Position numbers and translations under genes: made by a program
Part shown: positions 57,116 to 64,000 of the stretch, in pieces
Layout: each line of letters starts with the position of its first letter
Numbering within the stretch: position 1 is the first letter of the stretch
From: Microstegium vimineum
Lineage: Eukaryota > Streptophyta > Magnoliopsida > Poales > Poaceae
DNA length: 64,000 nucleotides
Assembly (NCBI GenBank): GCA_022036555.1
Contig: CM039119.1
Location: 43,899,318 to 43,963,317 of the forward strand
Direction of reading: 5' to 3'
The notes under the pieces: model-generated
Seen by the model: the letters and a program-made list of their open reading frames with translations, nothing else
The model's database searches: none
What the model was told of the DNA's origin: nothing

Positions 57116-59842
57116 TTAGGGATAGAAACGACGTAGTTGTTCGATGTTCCACGCGTTGGTGAGGATCTTGCCCTTCTCGTTCTTCAGTTTGTAAGTGCCG
57201 GGCTTCAGCACCTCTGCCACGATGAAGGGTCCCTCCCAAGGTGGCGTCAGCTTGTGACGTCCCTTGTTGCTTTGTCGACGGCGCAGAACGAGGTCGCCGA
57301 CGTCGAGGTCCCTTCTGCGTACGTTTTTGTCATGGTAGCGCCGCAGCGTCAGTTGGTACTTTGCTGACTTGAAGAGGGCCACGTCTCAGGCTTCCTCGAG
57401 CTGGTCGAGGGAATCCTCTCGGGTTGCTGTGTTGGCTTGCTCGCTGTAGGCTTTTAGTCGAGGGGACCCGTATTCGAGGTCGGTGGGGAGGACGGCCTCG
57501 GACCCATAGACCAAGAAAAACGGGGAGAACCCTGTGGCTCGACTTGGTGTCGTTCGGAGACTCCATAGAACAACGGGCAGCTCATCGACCCATCTCTTGC
57601 CGTGTCTGTTCAGCCGGTCGAAGATCCTTGGCTTGAGGCCCTGCAAAACCATACCGTTGGCGCGCTCGACCTGGCCGTTAGTTCGAGGGTGGGATACTGC
57701 AGACCAATTCACCCTGATGTGGTGGTGGTCACAGAAGTCCAGGAACTTTTGGTCGGTGAACTGGGTGCCGTTGTCGGTGATGATGACGTTGGGGACCCCG
57801 AAGCGGTAGATGATGTCGGTGAAAAATAGCACGGCCTGTCGAGACTGGATGTTGGCGATGGGTTGAGCCTCGATCCACTTCGAGAACTTGTCTACGGCCA
57901 CGAGGAGGTGGGTGTGGCCACCCTTGGTTCTTTTCAGGGGGCCGACCATGTTGAGCCCCCATACTGCGAACGGCCAGGTTATAGGTATCATCTGAAGAGC
58001 TTGGGCGGGTAGGTGGGTCTGCCTGGCGTAGAATTGGCATCCCTTGCAAGATCGGACGAGTCTGGTGGCGTCGGTGACGGCTGTCGGCCAGTAGAAGCCT
58101 TGTCGAAAGGCGTTTCCTACTAGCGTTCTCGGCGCCGCGTGGTGGCCGCAAGCCCCCGAGTGTAAGTCCTTCAGCAATGCCCTCCCCTCCTCGAGGGTGA
58201 GGCAGCGTTGAAGGATCCCGGAAGGGCTACATCGATACAGCTCGCGGCCGTCCCCATACAAGACGTAGGTTTTGGCGAGTCGGGCTAGACGGCGGGCCTC
58301 CGTGCGGTCCTCTGGGAGTTCGCCCCGTGTCAGATACTCGAGGTAGGGCGCGCGCCAATCCGTCGGGGGGGTTGGCGCCGCGACAGTCCTGTCGATCTCC
58401 ATGACTTCTTCCCCGTTCGGAGGGGGATCAGTCGAGGGGGGTGGATTGACCCCTTGCTCGAGGGTGGTAGCCCCCGAGCCTAGGTCGACGGATGGCTTGT
58501 GAAGGTCCCTCGAGAAGACGTCGGGAGGAACCGTACCTCGAGTAGACGCGATTTTGGCCAGCTCGTCGGCAGCTTCGTTGTACTGACGGGCGGTGTGGTT
58601 GAGCTCGAGGCCGTAGAATTTGTCCTCGAGTTTTCGGACCTCCTTGCAGTAGGCTTCCATCTTGGGGTCGTGGCAGCTCGAATCTTTCATCACTTGGTCG
58701 ATCACCAACTGCGAGTCCCCCCGCACGTCGAGGCGTCGAACCCCGAGCTCGATGGCGATGCGCAGGCCGTTGACGAGGGCCTCGTACTCAGCTACGTTGT
58801 TGGCAGCGGGGAAGTGGAGACGGATGACATAGCGCATGTGAACCCCTGAGGGTGATATGAACAGCAATCCAGCGCCTACCCCCATCTTCATCAATGATCC
58901 GTCGAAGTACATGGTCCAGAGCTCAGTCTGAACTTGCGCCGGGGGTAGTTGGGTGTCGGTCCATTCTGCAACGAAATCTGCCAATACCTGAGACTTGATG
59001 GCCTTCCGAGGGGCATAGGAGAGGGTTTCCCCCATGAGCTCAACTGACCACTTGGCGATTCTTCCAGACGCCTCCCGGTTCTGGATTATCTCTCCGAGGG
59101 GGAAAGATGAGACCACAGTAACCGGGTGGCCCAGGAAATAGTGCTGGAGCTTGCGCCGAGTGAGGACGATCGCGTACAACAGCTTCTGGATGTGGGGGTA
59201 TCTCGTCTTGGTCTCGGAAAGTACCTCGCTCACGAAGTAGATAGGCCTCTGAACCGGCAGAGCGTGTCCTTCTTCCGCCCTCTCGACCACTACGGCAGCG
59301 CTGACTACCTGGGTAGTTGCTGCAACATAGAGCAAGAGGGGCTCGGCCGGACTCGGGGGTACCAAGACAGGCAATGAGGTGAGCAAGGCTTTGAGCTTCG
59401 AGAGTGATTCCTCTGCCTCGGCGGTCCACGCGAAGTGTTCCGTCTTCTTCAGGAGGCGATAAAGGGGGAGTGCCTTTTCCCCAAGCCTCGAGATGAACCG
59501 ACTGAGGGCGGCGAGGCACCCAGTAACCCTTTGTACGCTTTTAAGGTCATTGATCGGGCCCATCCTTGTGATTGCGGTTACCTTCTCGGGATTGGCCTCG
59601 ATCCCGTGTTGGGAAACTATGTACCCTAGGAGCATGCCTTGAGGAACTCCGAAGACACACTTCTCAGGGTTTAGTTTTATGTGATTCGCCCGGAGGCACC
59701 CAAACGCGATCTCGAGATCTCCGACCAGGTTTCCGACTGTTTTGGACTTGACCACGATGTCATCGACGTAGGCTTCGACGGTTGGCCCTATGTGTTTCCC
59801 AAAGACGTGGAGCATGCATCGCTGATAGGTGGCCCCGGCGTT
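57116..59842 (-). pseudogene. Tat gypsy pol: RT C-terminus, RNase H, archaeal-type RNase H, integrase
   Basis: Begins after a TGA at 59843 with the RT catalytic segment YVDDIVVKSK. RNase H follows (FAWTAEAEESLSKLKALL, LLLYVAATTQVVSAAVVVE, KLLYAIVLTRRKLQHYF). A second RNase H with all acidic residues follows (MYFDGSLMKMGVGAG, NNVAEYEALVNGLRIA, DVRGDSQLVIDQV, YNEAADELAKIAS). Then integrase: H-H-C-C (CGHHAAPRT, SCKGCQFY), VDKFSKWIEA, IITDNGTQF, TNGQVERANG. A TGA at 57386 precedes the chromatin-facing tail (GDLVLRRRQSNKGRHK, WEGPFIVAEVLKPGTYKL). The dual RNase H is a Tat hallmark. Confidence 0.9.
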
Positions 59843-61450
59843 TCACAAACCGAAGGGCATGGTGAGGTAGTAGAACATGCCAAAGGGGGTGATGAAGGAA
59901 GTCGCGAGCTGATCGGATCCCTTCATCTTTATTTGGTGGTAGCCGGAATACGCGTCAAGGAAGCAGACAGTTTCACATCCCGCAGTGGAATCTACTATTT
60001 GATCGATACATGGTAGTGGGAAAGGAACCTTGGGACATGCTTTATTTAAACTAGTGTAGTCTACACACATCCTATCCTTCCCATTCTTTTTCTTAACAAG
60101 TACGGGATTTGCTAACCACTCGGGATGATGTACCTCCTTGATGAATCCGGCCTTCAAAAGCTTATCGACTTCCTCCCCGATGATCCTGCGCTTCTCCTCG
60201 TCGAAACGGTGCAGTCGTTGCTTCACCGGTTTGGACCCGGCTCGGATGTCCAAGGAGTGCTCGGCGACCTCCCTCGGAATGCCCGGCATATCCAAGGGGC
60301 TCCATGCAAACACGTCGGCATTCGCACGGAGAAAGTCAACGAGCACGGCTTCCTAATTGGGCTCGAGGGTGGAGCTGATCGTCAGCACCTTCCCATCCGT
60401 GTGGCCGGGGTCGAGTGGGACGGTCTTGGTGTCTTCCGCCGGTTTGAAGTTGCCAGCATGTCGCTTGGGGTCGGGGATCTCCCTGGACAAGTCGTCGAGG
60501 GCTGCGAGGATGGTCGACTCTTCGACGACTTCGGCGCTTTCCACGCACTCGACGTCGCAGTCGTATGCGTGCTCGTAGGAGGTGCCGACGGTGATGACCC
60601 CCGTGGGCCCTGGCATCTTCAAGTTGAGGTAGGCGTAGTTCGGGATGGCCATGAACTTGGCGTACCCCGGTCGACCGATGATGGCGTGGTAGATGCCACG
60701 GAACGCAACCACCTCGAAGGTCAGCTCTTCCTTTCGGAAGTTCGAGGGGACGCCGAAACAAATGGATAACTTGACGCGGCCGATCGGGAGTGCCTTCTTC
60801 CCTGGAACGATCCCGTGGAATCCCCCCGCGCTGGGTAGGAGCATGGTCCTCGGGATCCCCAGGAGGTCGAGGGTCTCGGCATAGATAATGTTGAGGCTGC
60901 TTCCCCCATCCATAAGTACCTTGGTGAGGCGGGTGTTGAGTATGATCGGGTCGACGACGAGCGGGTAGACCCCTGCATTGGGGATGTGCTCGGGGTGATC
61001 GTCCTGGTCGAAGGTGATCGGCGTGTGTGACCAGTCGAGATATCGAGGAGCCTGGGCTCGAACGGAGAAGACCTCTCGACGCTCCCTCTTGCGCTGGCGT
61101 GTAATGAGTCGAGTCGAGGGTCCCCCGTAGATCATGTAGCAGTCGTGAATTTCGGGGAAGCCCCCTTTCTTGGCATCGCCCTTGACGTGGAGGTCGTAGG
61201 GTGGATCTTCCTTGTCGTCGTCTTTCTTGAAGCCGGGAGCGATGAAGTGCTTTCTAAGAATGCGACAGTCCTCGAGACGGTGGTTGGCTGGTCCCATATG
61301 ATAGGGACAGGGCTCCTTCAACATCTTGTCGAAGACGCCCCCGTCGGGAGGGGCCCTCGAGGCTTCTTCTTGTCCATTGCAGCGACAAGATCGTCGGCTC
61401 GACGTCGGGCTCGGCGTTGCGTCGGCCCGGCTGGTTCTTCTTTTTCTTCT
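59843..61450 (-). pseudogene. Tat gypsy protease and RT N-terminus
   Basis: Contains CPYHMGPANHRLEDC, then the protease active site VLMDGGSSLNIIYA, the flap region GRPGYAKFMAIPNYAYL, a TAG at 60353, then the RT start (ADVFAWSPLDMPGIP, RCMCVDYTSLNKACP-like RMCVDYTSLNKACPK, FLDAYSGYHQI, TPFGMFYYLTMPFGL), ended by TGA at 59843. Frameshifts near 61330-61400 separate it from gag. Confidence 0.88.
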
Positions 61451-62204
61451 TCTTGCTGCCGTTGTCGTTGTTGTTCCTTCTGGGCCCATTGTTCTTCTTG
61501 GGCCCGTTGTCAGAGCCCCCGGGCTCGTCCGCCTTGTCCTTCCCCTTGTCTGGAGGTATCTGGAAGAACGCGCCAACGACTTCCTCGCCAGCTGCGTAGT
61601 TGGCGATGATGTCCATGAGCTCGTTGGTGGTCTTGGGGGTGTTTCATCCCAGTTCCCGCACCAACTCCTTGCAGGTCGTTCCGGCGATAAACGCCGTGAT
61701 GACCTCGTGGTCGGAGATGTGGGTTAGTGCGGTATGCTGCCTCGAGAACCGTCGGGTGAAGGCGCGGAGGGTCTCCCCTGGCTTCTGCTTGCAGCTGCGG
61801 AGATCCCAGGGGTTGCCTAGCCGCTCGTAGGTGCCTTTTAAGTTTCCCTCAAAGATCCTGACCAGGTCGGGCCAGTCTTGGATCGAGTCCGAGGGTACCT
61901 CCTCGAGCCATCTACGAGCGGTGTCGGAGAGGAAGAGTGGGAGTTGCCGAATAATGACGTAGTCATTGTTGGCTCCTCCTAGCTGACATGCCAGCCTGAA
62001 ATCAGCAAGCCAGAGCTCCGGCTTGGTTTCGCCGTTGTACTTGACCGGGATGGTGGGTGGACGGAAACGGACAGGCAAGGCGGTTCGCCGGATGGTTCTG
62101 CCGAAGACTCGGGGCCCTGGTGGCTCCGGAGACCGACATCGATCTTCGTCGCTGTCGTAGCGCCCACCTCGGTGAGCGCTGTAACCTTGAGCCTCCCAAC
62201 TAGT
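61254..62204 (-). pseudogene. Tat gypsy gag
   Basis: Retrotransposon gag domain: PPTIPVKYNGETKPELWLAD, then QLPLFLSDTARRWLEEVP, WPDLVRIFEGNLKGTYERLG and GETLRAFTRRFSRQ. TGA at 61644-61646 then NELMDIIANYAAGEEVV and a lysine run. The true start is missing: a deletion joins LTR sequence directly to gag at about 62204, so codons upstream in the same frame belong to the LTR. Confidence 0.85.
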
Positions 62205-62514
62205 AAATTTGTATATTGCGTGCTCCCTCTCCCAGATGTGATGCAAGGACACAAGATTTATCCTAATTCGGGCAAAGAAGGCCCTACGTCCAGCGGGGGA
62301 GGATGAGTTGTATTATCTCGCACCAATACGGTCATTTTTCCAGAGGCAGGCCGGCCCACGACGGGTCGCTATGGCCGGTGCAGGAGGCCTTTGTCCGATG
62401 GGCCCCTCTTTGCTGACTTGAGAGGTAGGTTGGCTCCTGTCTTAAAAATGGTTGCTATGTTAAGAGTTAAATTATCGAAGGGTTTAGGGTACCCCTTACC
62501 TTTGTACCCGACAC
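62205..62514 (-). repeat. 5' LTR remnant of Tat gypsy element
   Basis: Minus-strand reading starts TGTCGGGTACAAAGG at 62514 and includes the U5-type phrases GACGTAGGGCCTTC and CAAATTTACTAGTTG before fusing to gag. About 310 bp remain; LTR end, primer-binding site and leader are deleted. Confidence 0.7.
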
Positions 62515-64000
62515 AAGGCTACTCAAGCCAATTAGCCACGCAAACGCTACTTCTAAGCTACACAAGCTAGAAGGTAACTAGGCAAGCCACACAAGCTAAA
62601 CTAGTTACGAGAGCAACAACTACTCACTAGCATAAGTATGAAAGTAAATACAAGCTAGTGATTTGGAGAATGCAAACCACCGAGAAGATGTACAAGGTTG
62701 ACACGGTGATTTTTCTCCTGAGGTTCACTTGGTCGCCTCCAAGCTAGTCCCCGTTGTATCGGCTCACTCACTTGGAGGTTTATGACTTTTTACAGGCCTC
62801 ACTCGCCTAACCCCCTCAAGGGTTTCCCCCTAACCAACACAAGATGAGGGCACTCAACGATATCTTCAACTAGAGTTGCTCTTCGCGATCTCCCGCGGGG
62901 CGAGCACAATGCCCCTCACAAAGCTCTTCTCCAGAGCCACGCACAAGCTTCTTGCATGCTTCGATGGAGCCACAATCACCAAGCCATCTAGGAGGTGGCA
63001 ACCTCCAAGAGTAACAAGCACCACCGGCTTGCAACACGATCACCTAGTGCCACACGAAGCTATCTCTCAAAGCAACGCACTAGAGATCACTCACTCGCAA
63101 TTGGATCACTCTTGCAAGCACAAGTGAGTTAGAGGGCTCCTTCACCAAGCACACTAAGGGAAACACATCCCCAAGGTGCTCAACCATCCCCAAGGGCCGG
63201 CCAAGGGCTATAAATAGCCACACCCACGAAACTAACCGTTTTTCCCCAACATAGGGCTTCCTGCAGAGGGTCCGGACGCACCCATCACTGGGGTCCGGAC
63301 CATGTCGCGCACGTCCGGACTCCTGGCCGTTTGAAACTTTCCGTTGGTGCGCTCACCGATCACCGCCACGCGTCTCCGGACGCGACCAATAGTGCGGGTC
63401 CGGACCAACGCTCGTCGCGTTCGGACTCCAGCAGAGAGCTCCCCGAGAGCCAGTTTCCTCCGGACGCGCGTCCGGAGTTCCCTGTCCGGACGGCAGACAA
63501 CGTCCGGACCTCCTCGTCAGCAGAGCACAGTCAGTGGGGGGGTGACCGGACACACGGCCGGTTGTCCGGACCACCCAAGCCCCAGCGTCCGGACTAGTGT
63601 CCGGACCTCACAGTCAAGCCGAGACCTAGGGTTTGGTTCCGGACCCTCTCTCCAATGGTCCAGACACCACATGCCCTAGCGTCCGAAGCCTGTTCCTCAG
63701 CAGGAACTCCTTCGCATTTCTTCCTTTGCTTCACATGTGCTAACACAAATGTGTTCTTCACCTTGTGCATGTGTGTTAGCATTTTCACAATTATTTTCAA
63801 AGCATTTTCACTTGCTCTTACCGGGCCACTCGATCCTAATGCATCGCAAAGTTAGATCGCTCAATGTGGCACTATATAACCGATATGCAAACAAGTTTGC
63901 TCCTCTTGATAGTGCGGCTATCTATCCTAAACCCGGTCATATACTTCTCTACACACCAATGACCGGTGAAATGAAATGCCCTATGGTTATACCTTTGCCT
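62515..64000 (+). repeat. GTCCGGAC-box repeat family, copy 3 (continues past window)
   Basis: Shares TTTTTCTCCTGAGGTTCACT, CCAAGCTAGTCCCCGTTGT, a GCCATCTAGGAGG box and the closing ATACCTTTGCCT with copy 2. 63260-63670 is rich in GTCCGGAC. The start of the family unit (TGAAAGG) is missing because the Tat LTR begins abruptly at 62514, as if the gypsy element had inserted into this copy. Open frames here are not genes. Confidence 0.65.

Larger units (their letters stand above)
54409..62514 (-). mobile_element. Tat-lineage Ty3/gypsy retrotransposon, decayed, with convergent antisense gene
   Basis: Minus-strand order: 5' LTR remnant (62514 to about 62205), gag, protease, RT, RNase H, a second archaeal-type RNase H, integrase (down to 57116), a spacer of about 560 bp with no gene (56556-57115), then an antisense gene on the plus strand (54409-56555). 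The second RNase H and the antisense gene identify the Tat lineage. The 3' LTR and the first part of the antisense gene are missing at 54409. Premature stops at 61644, 60353, 59843 and 57386 and frameshifts in gag show it is dead. Confidence 0.88.

Noticed and set aside
62876..63679. Short plus-strand frames in copy 3 of the box repeat
   Set aside because: Not conserved in copy 2 and made of box repeats.
1..64000. CRISPR arrays, bacterial operons, phage or organelle genes
   Set aside because: The regularly repeated GTCCGGAC boxes are not spaced as a repeat-spacer array, and all coding evidence is plant nuclear.

Overview
This is nuclear DNA of a grass (Poaceae; the repeat types suggest a panicoid such as sorghum, sugarcane or Miscanthus, but I cannot name the species). 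The evidence is GC-rich, intron-poor host genes set in AT-rich DNA, a Stowaway MITE, CACTA elements, long-LTR Ty3/gypsy and Ty1/copia retrotransposons, and a repeat family rich in GTCCGGAC boxes. There is no bacterial-type operon, CRISPR array or rRNA, and I recognised no tRNA.

Layout. 1-3844: a GTCCGGAC-family repeat abutting the 3' end of a Tat-type gypsy element, with an antisense gene and a 3' LTR. 6.2-10.7 kb: a two-exon LRR receptor-like pseudokinase gene with a 1-nt frameshift and two tandem MITEs in its intron. 14.2-14.8 kb: two exons of an unrecognised gene on the minus strand, with an internal stop. 16.4-19.1 kb: two CACTA transposons with perfect 3-bp target duplications; the first carries a fragment of a fringe-like (DUF604) glycosyltransferase gene. 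20.1-20.4 kb: a Stowaway MITE. 22.1-23.3 kb: an intact single-exon ATL-type RING-H2 E3 ligase gene. 25.4-27.3 kb: two long foldback elements. 27.7-30.6 kb: LTR-like fragments, a second GTCCGGAC-family copy and a chromovirus RT fragment.

30.8-54.4 kb is a nested retrotransposon cluster built on two direct copies (X and Y) of a block of about 1.2 kb that contains a LINE fragment. Copy X was split by an 11-kb copia element (copia-1, TSD CCCTA). Copy Y was split by another copia element (copia-2, minus strand) and by a 3.25-kb solo LTR (TSD GTGCT). Each copy preserves the empty site of the other's insertions. Copia-1 is itself interrupted by a 2.5-kb solo LTR and by a partial copy of its own 3' end. 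54.4-62.5 kb is a decayed Tat-lineage gypsy element (minus strand) with gag, protease, RT, two RNase H domains and integrase, facing a four-exon antisense gene on the plus strand. 62.5-64 kb is a third GTCCGGAC-family copy.

Only two host genes look like working or recently working loci (the LRR pseudokinase and the ATL ligase). Three signals deserve most attention: the antisense intron-containing gene in the Tat elements, which keeps its own TATA box and phase-consistent splice sites; the reciprocal empty sites in blocks X and Y; and a uniform nonsense signature, since nearly every premature stop in the retroelements fits CGA to TGA or CAG to TAG, as expected from deamination of cytosines methylated in CG and CHG contexts.
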